A DNA stretch of 64,000 bases from Rhodococcus koreensis (GTDB taxonomy: Bacteria; Actinomycetota; Actinomycetes; Mycobacteriales; Mycobacteriaceae). Made by a program: the position numbers and the translations under genes. The notes beneath the pieces were generated by a model. The model was not told the origin of the DNA and made no database searches. It worked only from the letters and a program-made list of their open reading frames with translations. Of this stretch, positions 1 through 10,756 are shown piece by piece (the stretch's first letter is position 1; each line of letters begins with the position of its first letter). The stretch spans positions 4,774,001-4,838,000 of the forward strand of contig NZ_FNSV01000005.1 of the NCBI RefSeq assembly GCF_900105905.1. Direction: 5' to 3'.

Positions 1-696
1 CAGCGCGGTGACGTCGTTGCCGTCGACGCGTTCGACGTGCCACCCACAGGCCGCCCACTTGTCGTGGACGGGTTCGGTGCTCAGCACCGTGGAGGTCGCA
101 CCGTCGGCCTGGAGGGCGTTGATGTCGACCATCGCGGTGAGATTGCCGAGCCGGTGGTGGTGGGCGCCCATGGCCGCCTCCCACGTCGAGCCCTCGTCGA
201 GTTCGCCGTCGGACAGGAAGTTGAAGACGCGGGCGGTGGAGTGCTGGTGGCGCAGCCCGAGCGCCATCCCGACCGCGATGGTGAGGCCGTGGCCGAGGGA
301 GCCGCCGGAAATTTCCATGCCGGGGGTGTACGTGGACATCGCCGACATCGGCAGCCGGGAGTCGTCGGAGCCGTACGTCTGCAGTTCGCTGCGGGGGATG
401 ATTCCGGCCTCGGCGAGTGCGGCGTAGAGGCCGATCGCGTAGTGGCCGGTGGAGAGCAGGAACCGGTCGCGGCCTTCCCACGCGGGATCGTCGGCGCGGT
501 ACCGCAGTCGGTCGGCGTAGACGGTGGCGAAGATGTCGGCGGCCCCGAGCGCCTGCCCGACGTATCCCTGGCCCTGTTCCTCACCCATGTCGATGACGTT
601 GTGCCGCATGCGGTACGCGAACTGCTCGACGGTCGCGATGCGCGACGCTTCACTGGTCGTGTCTTCGGCCGCGGTGGTGGCGGTTGTGATGGTCAC
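1..696 (-). CDS. Transketolase N-terminal subunit (partial, 3' end beyond the window)
   Basis: Thiamine-diphosphate-binding half of a split transketolase, which moves two-carbon ketol units between sugars. The 232 visible residues include a stretch ending STGHYAIGLYAALAEAG, the GGSLGHGLTIAVGMALG loop and the ThDP-binding region SDGELDEGSTWEA followed by NLTAMVDINALQADG, all typical of the N-terminal transketolase domain. The start is GTG at 696, which overlaps the stop of the upstream transporter gene by GTGA, so translation is probably coupled. The C-terminal subunit is expected just past the left edge. The substrate is unknown; the neighbouring transporter and dehydrogenase suggest a sugar, polyol or related acid rather than the housekeeping pentose pathway. 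Confidence 0.88.
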   Translation of the reverse strand, partial: MTITTATTAAEDTTSEASRIATVEQFAYRMRHNVIDMGEEQGQGYVGQALGAADIFATVYADRLRYRADDPAWEGRDRFLLSTGHYAIGLYAALAEAGIIPRSELQTYGSDDSRLPMSAMSTYTPGMEISGGSLGHGLTIAVGMALGLRHQHSTARVFNFLSDGELDEGSTWEAAMGAHHHRLGNLTAMVDINALQADGATSTVLSTEPVHDKWAACGWHVERVDGNDVTAL

Positions 697-2084
697 AGGA
701 GTTCCTTTTCCTTGCGGATCGTGGGCGTGGTGCCGGTCGACGTCGGCGCGTCGGCGCTTTTGGAATCGGCGCGCTCCGCGGCCTCGGCGGCGAGGCGACG
801 TTCGGTGGGTCCCCAGGTCTCCCTGGTGATCAATGCCGCCCACAGTCCGATCAGGGCGTACGTGCTGAACAGCAGCGCGGGGCCCCACCAGCCGAAGGAG
901 ACGAACAGCAGCGTGGTGACGAAGGGCGTGAAGCCGGAGACCATCGCCGAGATCTGGTAGGCGAGGGACGCTCCCGAGGCACGGCGCGAGGCGTCGAAGA
1001 GTTCGGGGAACCACGCACCCTGCGCTCCCGCCAGCGAGTTCTGGCAGACGCCGTAGGAGATCACGATGGTGGCGATGATCAGGACGAAGAGACCGGTGTT
1101 GACCAGAAGGAACATCGGAATTCCGAACAGTGCGGCAAAGGCGCAGGACGCAATGTAGAGGGGGCGTCGTCCGATGCGGTCGGTGAGCCGGGCCCAGGCG
1201 ACGGTGGCGAAGATGCCGATCGCGGACGCGATGCACAGGGCGACGAGGGTTTCGGACTTTCCGGCGAGACCCTGGTTGTGCAGGTACGAGATCATGTACG
1301 TGATCGACACCGCGTAGCCCGCCGTCTCGGCGACTCGAAGACCGATGCCGCGCAGGATGTTTCGCCAGTCGTATTTGATGGATTCGAGCACCGGCGACTT
1401 GACGATGTCGCCTTCGTTCTTGACGTCCTCGAAGACCGGGGACTCGGGCACCTTCGACCTGATGACCAGGCCGACCATGACCAGGACGATGCTGGCGAGG
1501 AACGGCACCCGCCAGGCCCAGTCGCCGCCGAGGTGCACGCTGAACAGGAACACCAGATTCGCCAGCAGCAGCCCGACGGGGAAGCCGGCCTGCACGATGC
1601 CGGTGAACTTGCCCTTGGATTTCCAGGGGGCGTGCTCGTAGCTCATCAGGATCGCGCCGCCCCATTCGGCGCCGAAGGCGAGGCCTTGGATGACACGGAC
1701 GAGAACCAGCAGCACCGGCGCGATCAGCCCCACCTGCGAATAGGTGGGCAGCAGGCCGATCGCGAAGGTCGCGAGACCCATCGCGATCAGCGACGCCACC
1801 AGCACCGGCTTGCGGCCCAGCTTGTCGCCGAGGTGCCCACCGAGCACGCCGCCGAGCGGGCGCGCTGCGAAGCCGACACCGAGCGTCGCGAACGCCGCGA
1901 GTGTTCCGGTGACCGGATCCGCGCCGGGAAAGAAGGCCGTACCGAAGTACAGCGCCGCGGCGGTGCCGAACCCGATGAAGTCGTAGGTCTCGATGACGGC
2001 ACCCACGGAGGAGCCGATCGCTACGCGCCTGGCGTCCTTCGTGCCATGGACAGGACCTCGCATCCTGAGTGTTTCGGTACTCAT
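693..2084 (-). CDS. MFS transporter, metabolite:H+ symporter (MHS) family
   Basis: A 463-residue, 12-helix major facilitator of the MHS type (ShiA/KgtP/ProP-like), expected to bring a small organic acid or related metabolite across the inner membrane with protons. Visible family marks are the N-terminal ETYDFIGFGTAAALYFGTAFF segment, the loop 2-3 signature GHLGDKLGRKPVL, the RVIQGLAFGAEWGGA helix and the second-half signature RLTDRIGRRPLY. The ATG at 2084 has an AGGAG-type site upstream. It is first in an operon with the transketolase subunit (4-nt overlap) and divergent from the dehydrogenase at 2323, with twin palindromes between them. The substrate cannot be read from sequence. Confidence 0.9.
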   Translation of the reverse strand: MSTETLRMRGPVHGTKDARRVAIGSSVGAVIETYDFIGFGTAAALYFGTAFFPGADPVTGTLAAFATLGVGFAARPLGGVLGGHLGDKLGRKPVLVASLIAMGLATFAIGLLPTYSQVGLIAPVLLVLVRVIQGLAFGAEWGGAILMSYEHAPWKSKGKFTGIVQAGFPVGLLLANLVFLFSVHLGGDWAWRVPFLASIVLVMVGLVIRSKVPESPVFEDVKNEGDIVKSPVLESIKYDWRNILRGIGLRVAETAGYAVSITYMISYLHNQGLAGKSETLVALCIASAIGIFATVAWARLTDRIGRRPLYIASCAFAALFGIPMFLLVNTGLFVLIIATIVISYGVCQNSLAGAQGAWFPELFDASRRASGASLAYQISAMVSGFTPFVTTLLFVSFGWWGPALLFSTYALIGLWAALITRETWGPTERRLAAEAAERADSKSADAPTSTGTTPTIRKEKELL

Positions 2085-2129
2085 GGGGACTCCTCTTCGG
2101 GCTGCCGGTTTCTACGATTGCCGCGGATT

Positions 2130-2219
2130 TGTTGACTGTCAACAGTGCGGTGTTCACAGTGTGATCCGAGCCACGTTCATCTGTCAACCGTTATCCGACG
2201 ACGGTTGACTGTTAACAGT
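2130..2219. promoter_or_regulatory. Twin palindromic operators between divergent genes
   Basis: Two copies of the same 16-base element lie in the divergent intergenic region: GTTGACTGTCAACAGT at 2131-2146 and GTTGACTGTTAACAGT at 2204-2219, differing at one base. The first contains a perfect dyad (TGTTGAC-T-GTCAACA, 2130-2144), the second a perfect 12-bp palindrome (ACTGTTAACAGT, 2208-2219). A weaker inverted pair (GTCAACCG at 2183, CGGTTGAC at 2202) lies between. The spacing is 73 bp, close to seven helical turns. This looks like a two-site operator controlling both the transporter operon and the dehydrogenase; the regulator gene is not in view. Confidence 0.7.
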
Positions 2220-2322
2220 TGATCGATTTACTGTGGTGGCAGTCACCTACCGCGTCGTCGACCGGCTTCCTGCACTCCACCGCAGGCCGGGACCCGCGAT
2301 CCCAGCTACACGAGGAGCGATC

Positions 2323-3096
2323 ATGTCGTCCATCCAGCGCACCGCCGTCATCACCGGCGCCACGTCCGAGCGCGGTATCGGTCTCGCCACCGCCCGCCGC
2401 TACGCCGAAGAGGGCTGGGCGATCGTCGTTCTCGACCTCGACGGCGAGAAGTCCGCGAAGGCCGCCGCCGAGATCGGGAACGAGTTCGGCGTCCCCGCGT
2501 TCGGTCACGACATCGATGTCGCCGACGAGCAGTCGGTCCAGCGGGCGCACGACGCCGTCGCCGCCGAGGTCGCCGGCGGAAACCTCCCGGCCGTGGGGGC
2601 GCTCGCGAACATCGCCGGCATCACGTCGCCGGTGCCGTTCCTCGAGACCACGCTCGAACTGTGGAACAAGGTGATGGCGGTCAACGCCACCGGCACCTAC
2701 CTGGTCACCCGCGCGTTCCTGCCCGCGATGATGGACAACGGGTGGGGCCGCATCGTGAACATGTCGTCGGTCTCCGCCCAGCGCGGAGGCGGCGTCTTCG
2801 GGAAGGTTCCGTACTCGTCCGCGAAGGCCGCGGTCCTCGGTTTCACCAAGTCCCTCGCGCGGGAACTGGGCGACAGCGGGGTCACCGTCAACGCCGTCAC
2901 CCCGGGTGCGGTCGACACCAGCATCCGGGTCGGCAGCACCGCCGAGCAGGAGGCCGCGCTCTGCCGCGACATTCCCCTCGGCCGGGTCGCGACCACCACC
3001 GAGGTGGCGGCGGTCATCACCTTCCTGTCCTCCCAGGACGCCGCGTACCTCACCGGCACCACCGTCGACATCAACGGCGGCAGCCACCTGCACTGA
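2323..3096 (+). CDS. Short-chain dehydrogenase/reductase (SDR)
   Basis: Classical NAD(P)-dependent SDR of 257 residues. The nucleotide-binding motif is TGATSERGIG (residues 11-20), slightly longer than the usual TGxxxGIG. The catalytic residues are Ser148/149 in NMSSVSA, Tyr164 and Lys168 (YSSAK). The family oxidises a secondary alcohol or reduces a ketone. ATG 2323 was chosen because CGAGGAGCGATC sits directly upstream; the frame stays open further 5' but lacks a ribosome site there. It diverges from the transporter/transketolase operon across the twin operators, so it probably acts on the same imported sugar or polyol. The exact substrate is not recognisable. Confidence 0.88.
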   Translation: MSSIQRTAVITGATSERGIGLATARRYAEEGWAIVVLDLDGEKSAKAAAEIGNEFGVPAFGHDIDVADEQSVQRAHDAVAAEVAGGNLPAVGALANIAGITSPVPFLETTLELWNKVMAVNATGTYLVTRAFLPAMMDNGWGRIVNMSSVSAQRGGGVFGKVPYSSAKAAVLGFTKSLARELGDSGVTVNAVTPGAVDTSIRVGSTAEQEAALCRDIPLGRVATTTEVAAVITFLSSQDAAYLTGTTVDINGGSHLH

Positions 3097-3102
3097 CCGG
3101 AT

Positions 3103-3157
3103 ACGTGAGTGGCAAAGAGTGCGGGAGCACTCTTTGCCGCTCACGTGAAGGTTTTTT
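3103..3157 (+). terminator. Long-stem hairpin terminator
   Basis: A 20-bp stem (3103-3122 with 3127-3146) with a GGGA loop and a single G-U wobble, followed by a run of six T (3152-3157). It sits just after the SDR stop and before the DGPF gene, so it fits a rho-independent terminator. The arms read ACGTGAGTGGCAAAGAGTGC and its complement, so it is also almost symmetrical on the other strand. Confidence 0.7.
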
Positions 3158-3241
3158 GAAGGTGTGTCGATCCATGCCACCCCCCGTTCGACCTGAGGAT
3201 GAGAAGGTCCAAGAGGGCCCCGACATCCAAGGAGACGAACC

Positions 3242-3664
3242 ATGAAGTACATGCTGATCATGCGCGCCACGGACGAGACCTTCGCGGCATTCCAGGACGC
3301 CGACTTCGGCGAGATCATGGACGCGATGGGCAAGTTCAACGACGAGATGATCCGGGCGGGCGTGCTGCTCGCCGCCGAGGGCCTGGACCCCGACCCCGAA
3401 TCGGGTGTCGTGGTCGACTACTCCTCCGAGACTCCGGTGGTGACCGACGGCCCCTACGGTGAGACGAAGGAGTTGTTCGGCGGCTTCTGGATGCTCAACG
3501 TGGCATCGAAGGAGGAGGCCGTGGAGTGGGCGAAGCGTGCCCCGATGGCCGGTCCCGGTTCGAAGGCGGAGATCCGCCGGGTCACCACGATCGACGAGTT
3601 CCCGCAGGACAACGAGTGGATTCAGAAGGAGCGGGCGTGGCGCGAAGAGACCGGCCAGCTCTGA
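3242..3664 (+). CDS. YCII-related / DGPF-type protein
   Basis: Small protein of 140 residues with the YCII-related ferredoxin-like fold: MKYMLIMRATDE at the start, and TDGPYGETKELFGGFWML in the middle, a DGPY variant of the DGPF motif. Proteins of this type are the usual genomic partners of ECF42 sigma factors; their biochemical role is unsettled. The start has AAGGAGACGAACC before the ATG. The following sigma gene begins inside it and overlaps by 28 nt, so the two are certainly co-expressed. No catalytic function is claimed. Confidence 0.87.
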   Translation: MKYMLIMRATDETFAAFQDADFGEIMDAMGKFNDEMIRAGVLLAAEGLDPDPESGVVVDYSSETPVVTDGPYGETKELFGGFWMLNVASKEEAVEWAKRAPMAGPGSKAEIRRVTTIDEFPQDNEWIQKERAWREETGQL

Positions 3665-4965
3665 GCGGGTCGGCGGGCGGCGGCCACACCGGGCGTGAGG
3701 CCGTCGCCGCCGTCTGGCGGATCGAGTCGGCGCGGATCGTCGGTGCGCTCGCCCGGTACACCGGCGATTTCGCGCTGGCCGAGGACCTCGGTCAGGAGGC
3801 GCTGGCGGAGGCACTCGTGAGCTGGCCACGCGACGGCATTCCCCACAACCCGGCGGGATGGTTGCTCACCGTCGGCCGCCGCCGCGCGATCGACGCGTTC
3901 CGTCGGCGCGCCGCCCTCGACGAGCGGTACGCCGTCCTCGCCCACGAACTGGGCGAGGGCGGCGCCGTCTCGGGTCCCGCGCCCGCCGATGCGGCCCGCG
4001 GCACCGGCGACGTGCTGTGGGATCCGGACCAGATCGACGACGACATCCTGGCGTTGATGTTCATCTCCTGCCACCCTGTGTTGTCGCGGGAGGCGAGGGT
4101 GGCGCTCACGCTGCGGGTGGTCGGCGGTCTGACGAGCGACGAGATCGCGAAGGTGTTCCTCGTCCCGACCGCGACTGTGCAGGCCCGGATCACCCGGGCG
4201 AAGAAGACGCTCGGCGCGGCCCGGGTGCCGTTCGAGGTGCCGCCCGCCGGGGAGCGGGCCGAGCGGCTCGGCTCGGTGCTGAGCGTGATCTACCTGATCT
4301 TCACGGAAGGGTCGTCGGCCAGCTCCGGCGGCGACCTGATCCGCGTCGACCTGGCGAGCGAGGCGCAGCGCCTCGCCCGGGTGCTGACCCGGCTCGTACC
4401 CGACGAGCCCGAGGTCCACGGCCTGCTCGCGCTGCTCGAGCTGACCGCGGCGCGGTTCCCGGCCCGCACCGGGGCGGACGGTGAGCCGGTGCTGCTCGAG
4501 CAGCAGGACCGCCACCGATGGGACCGTTCCGCGATCCGGCGTGGACGAGCCGCCCTCGCCCGCGCCGAACAGGTCGGCCGGGGCCTGGGCGCCTACGGCC
4601 TGCAGGCGGTGATCGCCGAATGCCATGCCGTCGCGCCGTCGGTCGACGCGACGAACTGGGAGCGGATCGTCCTCGTCTACGAGGCACTCGGCCGGCTGGC
4701 GCCGTCACCGGTGGTCGACCTCAACCGGGCGGTGGCGGTGTCCATGGCCCAGGGACCGGCCGCGGCGCTGCCGATCGTGGACGAACTGGTGGCCGCGCAG
4801 GCGCTGTCGAACTCGCACCTGCTGCCCAGTGTTCGCGGCGAACTGCTCACCCGCCTGGGACGCACCGGCGAGGCGCGGACCGAACTCGAGCTCGCTGTGA
4901 CGCTGTGCGGCAACGAGCGCGAGCGGACCGTGCTCGAACGGAAACTATCCGACCTGGACGGGTGA
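3637..4965 (+). CDS. ECF42-type RNA polymerase sigma factor with TPR-like C-terminal extension
   Basis: About 442 residues. The N-terminal third is an ECF sigma: region 2 around YTGDFALAEDLGQEALAEAL and PAGWLLTVGRRRAIDAFRR, region 4 around LTLRVVGGLTSDEIAKVFLVPTATVQARITRAKKTL. The remaining ~230 residues form a helical, TPR-like extension (YLIFTEGSSAS, LLALLELTAARFPAR, DWDRSAIRRG-like region, VVDLNRAVAVSMAQGP), characteristic of ECF42 and thought to replace an anti-sigma in control. GTG 3637 is chosen because AGAAGGAG lies six bases upstream, placing the start inside the DGPF gene. No anti-sigma gene follows. The last 21 bp overlap the end of the convergent hydrolase gene. Confidence 0.87.
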   Translation: MARRDRPALSGSAGGGHTGREAVAAVWRIESARIVGALARYTGDFALAEDLGQEALAEALVSWPRDGIPHNPAGWLLTVGRRRAIDAFRRRAALDERYAVLAHELGEGGAVSGPAPADAARGTGDVLWDPDQIDDDILALMFISCHPVLSREARVALTLRVVGGLTSDEIAKVFLVPTATVQARITRAKKTLGAARVPFEVPPAGERAERLGSVLSVIYLIFTEGSSASSGGDLIRVDLASEAQRLARVLTRLVPDEPEVHGLLALLELTAARFPARTGADGEPVLLEQQDRHRWDRSAIRRGRAALARAEQVGRGLGAYGLQAVIAECHAVAPSVDATNWERIVLVYEALGRLAPSPVVDLNRAVAVSMAQGPAAALPIVDELVAAQALSNSHLLPSVRGELLTRLGRTGEARTELELAVTLCGNERERTVLERKLSDLDG

Positions 4966-6147
4966 CGCGAGCGGGGCGTGCCGGTAGGCCGCCGTCTCGA
5001 AGTCCAGGTAGCCGCCGAACGAGACGGGGTCGGCGAACGGCAGGATCTGTGTGGCCCAGTACCCGGCGATTCCGGTGCGACGATCGATCCAGTAGTACGA
5101 GTTTGCGAGCCCCGCCCACCCGAGTGACCCCCGCGGACGGCCGGTGGGTGCGTCCTCCTCGTTCACCATGAACGTGTACGCCCACGACTTACGCTGTCCG
5201 GGAAAGAATTCGGCGTCGTTCGTGAGGGACGGAATCACGGCCGGCAGCATCCCGACCTCCTGACCCTCCAGACCGTTGCACACGGCCGCCTGCACGGTGT
5301 CGGCCCGCAGTAGTCGTCCACCGGGCGCGTCGCCGTCGTTCAGCCACATCCGCAGGAACTTCAGGTAGTCGCCGACCGTCGAGTACAGGCCGTGCCCGCC
5401 CATGTGGATTTCCGGGTCCTGCGGGAGCACCAGATCCAGTGGGGTGAGCCGGCCGTCCTCCTCCCGCTGGTGGATCGTCGCGCGCCGGGCCGCCATCGAC
5501 CCGGTCAGGGTGAACGACGTGTCACGCATGTCGAGCGGTGCGAAGACCCGCTCGGCCATCACCTCACCGAGTCGCTTGCCGCGGATCGCCTCGACCACCT
5601 GACCGGCCCAATCGATGTTCGTCCCGTACTGCCACTTGGTGCCCGGATCGAACAGCAACGGCGTCTTCAGCGACGCCCTACTTGCCGTGATCACGCTGGG
5701 CTGGTCGTGTTCCACCCCCAGCCGGTTGTAGGTCTCGTCGAAGAAGGCGTATCCGAACCCGGCGGTGTGCAGCAACAGCATCCGGGTGGTGATGTCGCGT
5801 TTCGGGGCCCGCAGCACCGGGTCGCCGTGGTCGTCGAATCCCTCGATGACCTGGATGTCGCCGAGTTCGGGAACGTACTCGCGGGCGGGCGCGTCGAGGT
5901 CGAGCAGCCCTTCTTCGGCGCACTGCAGCACCGTGGTCCCGGTGATCGCCTTGGTGGTGGAGAAGATCGCGAAGACGGTGTCGGTGGTCATCGGTTCGCC
6001 GTCCGCGACGGACCGCACGCCGGCCGCACCCTCGAACACCGTCCGGTCGCGGTCGGTCACCATCGCGACCACTCCGGGGACCCGTGGCGCATCGTCCGCG
6101 GTGACGTCGTCGAGAACCTTGCCGAGCGCGGCATTGAGATCGGACAT
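4945..6147 (-). CDS. Serine hydrolase of the beta-lactamase / class C esterase family
   Basis: Protein of 400 residues with the penicillin-binding fold. The nucleophile motif SxxK is STTK at Ser63-Lys66 (VFAIFSTTKAITG), the general-base tyrosine is probably Tyr174 in KWQYGTN, and the C-terminal WAGLANSYYWID region resembles the carboxylesterase VIII group (EstB-like) rather than true beta-lactamases. There is no signal peptide, so it is probably cytoplasmic and more likely an esterase than a resistance enzyme. ATG 6147 has an AGGAG site upstream. It stands alone between convergent sigma and UvrA-like genes. The substrate is unknown. Confidence 0.85.
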   Translation of the reverse strand: MSDLNAALGKVLDDVTADDAPRVPGVVAMVTDRDRTVFEGAAGVRSVADGEPMTTDTVFAIFSTTKAITGTTVLQCAEEGLLDLDAPAREYVPELGDIQVIEGFDDHGDPVLRAPKRDITTRMLLLHTAGFGYAFFDETYNRLGVEHDQPSVITASRASLKTPLLFDPGTKWQYGTNIDWAGQVVEAIRGKRLGEVMAERVFAPLDMRDTSFTLTGSMAARRATIHQREEDGRLTPLDLVLPQDPEIHMGGHGLYSTVGDYLKFLRMWLNDGDAPGGRLLRADTVQAAVCNGLEGQEVGMLPAVIPSLTNDAEFFPGQRKSWAYTFMVNEEDAPTGRPRGSLGWAGLANSYYWIDRRTGIAGYWATQILPFADPVSFGGYLDFETAAYRHAPLASPVQVG

Positions 6148-6297
6148 TCCACTCTCCTGTCGTGTCTGTGGTCACTGGCGGAAAGTGACGCTAGGACCGA
6201 CGGGAAGGTGGGGACGTCTCTGTTCGGCAGGGCACGTCTCGGTTCGGCACTATCCGGTGGCGGGCGTCACAGTCGCGGCGCGACCGGCACACGGAAA

Positions 6298-6329
6298 GGC
6301 CCCCGGCTGCCGTGGGCAACCGGGGGGCC
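6298..6329 (-). terminator. GC-rich hairpin after the UvrA-like gene
   Basis: Arms GGCCCCCGG (6298-6306) and CCGGGGGGCC (6320-6329) pair around a 13-nt loop just past the stop at 6340. There is no clear T-run, so it may stop transcription only partly. Confidence 0.55.
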
Positions 6330-6339
6330 GACGCCGTGG

Positions 6340-8724
<2,385 letters not shown>

Positions 8725-8786
8725 CGTGTCTCCATCTGTTCGGGCGGAGCCGCGTTCACGGTCTCCGTCGGTCGACTTGCTCGAAC

Positions 8787-9206
8787 TCAGCGCAACTCTT
8801 GGATGCGGACCATGTTGCCCGCGGGGTCGCGGAATGCGCAGTCGCGGATCCCGTACGGCTGGTCGGTCGGCTCCTGCACCACTTCGACGTCGCCGGCCTG
8901 CAGCTTCTCGAAGGTGCTGTCGAGGTCCTTGGTCGCCAGGTTGATGGCGGCGTAGGTGCCCTTCGCCATCATCTCGACGATGGTCCGGCGTTCCTCGTCG
9001 GTGACCCCGGGGTCGGCGGCAGGCGGGTGCAGGACGATGGAGGTGCCGGGCTGGCCGACGGGGCCAACGGTGATCCACCGCAGTCCGTTGTATCCGACGT
9101 CGTTGCGGACCTCGAAACCGAGGATGTCGCGATAGAAGCCCAGCGCGGCGTCCGGATCGTCCTGTGGGAGGTAGGTCTGGTGAATGGTGATGTCCATGAC
9201 CATCAC
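8787..9206 (-). CDS. VOC-family (glyoxalase/bleomycin-resistance fold) protein
   Basis: Up to 139 residues with the paired beta-alpha-beta-beta-beta fold: FYRDILGFEVRNDVG in the first half and DCAFRDPAGNMVRIQEL at the end, the classic VOC closing motif. Such proteins bind or modify small molecules; some sequester drugs. ATG 9206 overlaps the stop of the AraC gene by ATGA and is taken as the start; a second in-frame ATG at 9197 (MDITIHQ) is equally plausible. It lies between the AraC regulator and the UvrA-like ATPase. Metal-binding residues cannot be assigned with certainty. Confidence 0.85.
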   Translation of the reverse strand: MMVMDITIHQTYLPQDDPDAALGFYRDILGFEVRNDVGYNGLRWITVGPVGQPGTSIVLHPPAADPGVTDEERRTIVEMMAKGTYAAINLATKDLDSTFEKLQAGDVEVVQEPTDQPYGIRDCAFRDPAGNMVRIQELR

Positions 9207-9652
9207 GATAAGTGCGGCTCGGCGACCGGCGCTTCTCTATTCCTGATCGGTCTGGTGACCTGTTTCGCGACGCACGACGGTATGCCCGCCGTCGCCTGCT
9301 CCGCGTCGCGCTTGTAGGTGCTGGGCGGCACGCCGACCAACTCGGTGAAGCGCGTGCTGAACGTGCCCAGCGACGCGCAGCCGACCGCGAAACAGACCTC
9401 GGTGACGCTGAGGTCGCCGCGGCGCAGCAGCGCCATCGCACGCTCGATGCGCCGCGTCATCAAATACGAGTACGGCGACTCTCCGTAGGCGAGCCGGAAC
9501 TGGCGGCTGAGGTGCCCGGACGACATGTTCACGCCGCGGGCGAGCGCGTCCACGTCCAGCGGTTGTGCATACTCCCGGTCGATCCGGTCGCGGACGCGGC
9601 GCAGGCGCGCGAGGTCGCGCAGGTAGTGCGCCGGGGCAGGGCTGCTGGACAC
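9203..9652 (-). CDS. AraC-family transcriptional regulator (DNA-binding domain only)
   Basis: Protein of 149 residues made almost entirely of the double helix-turn-helix: LDVDALARGVNMSSGHLSRQFRLAYGESPYSYLMTRRIERAMALL then LSVTEVCFAVGCASLGTFSTRFTELVGVPPSTYKR. There is no N-terminal effector domain, so activity is probably controlled by abundance or by a partner, as in MarA/SoxS-type regulators. The start is GTG 9652. It is first in the operon with the VOC and UvrA-like genes (4-nt overlap) and probably regulates them. Confidence 0.88.
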   Translation of the reverse strand: MSSSPAPAHYLRDLARLRRVRDRIDREYAQPLDVDALARGVNMSSGHLSRQFRLAYGESPYSYLMTRRIERAMALLRRGDLSVTEVCFAVGCASLGTFSTRFTELVGVPPSTYKRDAEQATAGIPSCVAKQVTRPIRNREAPVAEPHLS

Positions 9653-9685
9653 CTACGAAATCGTGCCACGTCGAGCGACAGTTGC

Positions 9686-9847
9686 CTACCCTCGCGGGTC
9701 AACTCGGCAGTGGTCGACGAGCGAGACGTGTTCGTGCGCCGCCGGGAGCCGGTCCCGCTCGGCGCCGCCGACGTGACGGGCCTCCGTTGAACCGAGTTCC
9801 TCCCAGTAGCTTTCCGAACGCGCCTGCGGAGTTCGCCGAACGTTCAT
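9686..9847 (-). CDS. Possible small protein (53 residues)
   Basis: Short frame beginning MNVRRTPQARSESYWEELGS and containing GGAERDRLPAAHEHVSLVDHC. An AAAGGG site lies six bases before ATG 9847. It lies in the otherwise empty 460-bp stretch between the AraC gene and the ECF sigma gene at 10115. The composition is not obviously repetitive, but no family is recognised. It could be a real small gene or chance; the rest of 9848-10114 shows nothing beyond a presumed sigma-gene promoter. Confidence 0.35.
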   Translation of the reverse strand: MNVRRTPQARSESYWEELGSTEARHVGGAERDRLPAAHEHVSLVDHCRVDPRG

Positions 9848-10114
9848 GCGCCGCCCTTTCGGGATTGCCGGGTCGGGTGGTCCGTGGGGACCCGGGCCGC
9901 AGCGACCGTTGCCGATCGCCGCGGACCGCCACCACCCCTCCGAATCGAGTCTTCCCCGCACCGTGCGGTCAAGACAGGGCCGTTCGGCCCTACCCACCAC
10001 ACGATCGGGCGCGGACCGATCGACGGCTGTGGCCGAGGTCAGTAAGGTTATATGTCATCCGGCCGTCTCACGCGGCCACGCTTCCGGAGCACCTCGATCA
10101 CCGAGGAGGAGCGG

Positions 10115-10753
10115 ATGACGGAGATCGACACCTCGTACGAGCAGCGCCTCGTCGATTCGTTGCGGGCGCGCGACGAGTCAGCTTTCGCCGAACTGGTCGA
10201 CCGGCACACGCCGATGATGCTGCGTGTGGCGCGGGGTTATGTGGCCAGCGCCGAGGTCGCGGAGGACGTCGTCCAGGAAACCTGGATCGCCGTGCTGCAG
10301 GGCATCGACCGATTCGAGGGCCGCTCGACGCTCCGAACCTGGCTGTTCCGGATCCTCGTCAACATCGCCAAGAAGCGGGGTGTCCGGGACCGGCACGATT
10401 CCGACGCCGAACTGGCCGCCTTCACGGGCAGCCCCACCGTGGACCCTGGCCGGTTCCTGCCGAGGACGGCACCGGAGGATCCACACCACTGGGCGACTCC
10501 CCCGACCAGCTGGCCGGAGTCTCCCGAGGGTTCGGTCCTCGGTGCGGAGGTCCTCGACGTCGCGAGCCGCGAACTCGAGCACCTTCCCGACCGCCAGCGC
10601 ATCGTGGTCGTCTTGCGAGACGTCCTCGGCTACGACGCCGCGGAAGTGTCCGCGATGCTGTCGATCACCGCGGCGAATCAGCGGGTGCTGCTGCACCGGG
10701 GTCGCGCACACGTGCGTCAGGCCCTCGAGGACTATCTCGGAACGGGAGCGTGA
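10115..10753 (+). CDS. ECF-family RNA polymerase sigma factor
   Basis: Sigma-70 family protein of 212 residues. Region 2 is visible in FAELVDRHTPMMLRVARGYV, AEDVVQETWIAVLQGIDRFEGRSTLRTWLFRILVNIAKKR, and region 4 in LPDRQRIVVVLRDVLGYDAAEVSAMLSITAANQRVLLHRGRAHVR. ATG 10115 is preceded by GAGGAGGAGCGG, better than the in-frame start 63 bp upstream. A zinc-motif protein follows after 3 nt and is very likely its anti-sigma. The linker between the two regions is long (about 60 residues). Target promoters cannot be deduced. Confidence 0.9.
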   Translation: MTEIDTSYEQRLVDSLRARDESAFAELVDRHTPMMLRVARGYVASAEVAEDVVQETWIAVLQGIDRFEGRSTLRTWLFRILVNIAKKRGVRDRHDSDAELAAFTGSPTVDPGRFLPRTAPEDPHHWATPPTSWPESPEGSVLGAEVLDVASRELEHLPDRQRIVVVLRDVLGYDAAEVSAMLSITAANQRVLLHRGRAHVRQALEDYLGTGA

Positions 10754-10756
10754 GAA

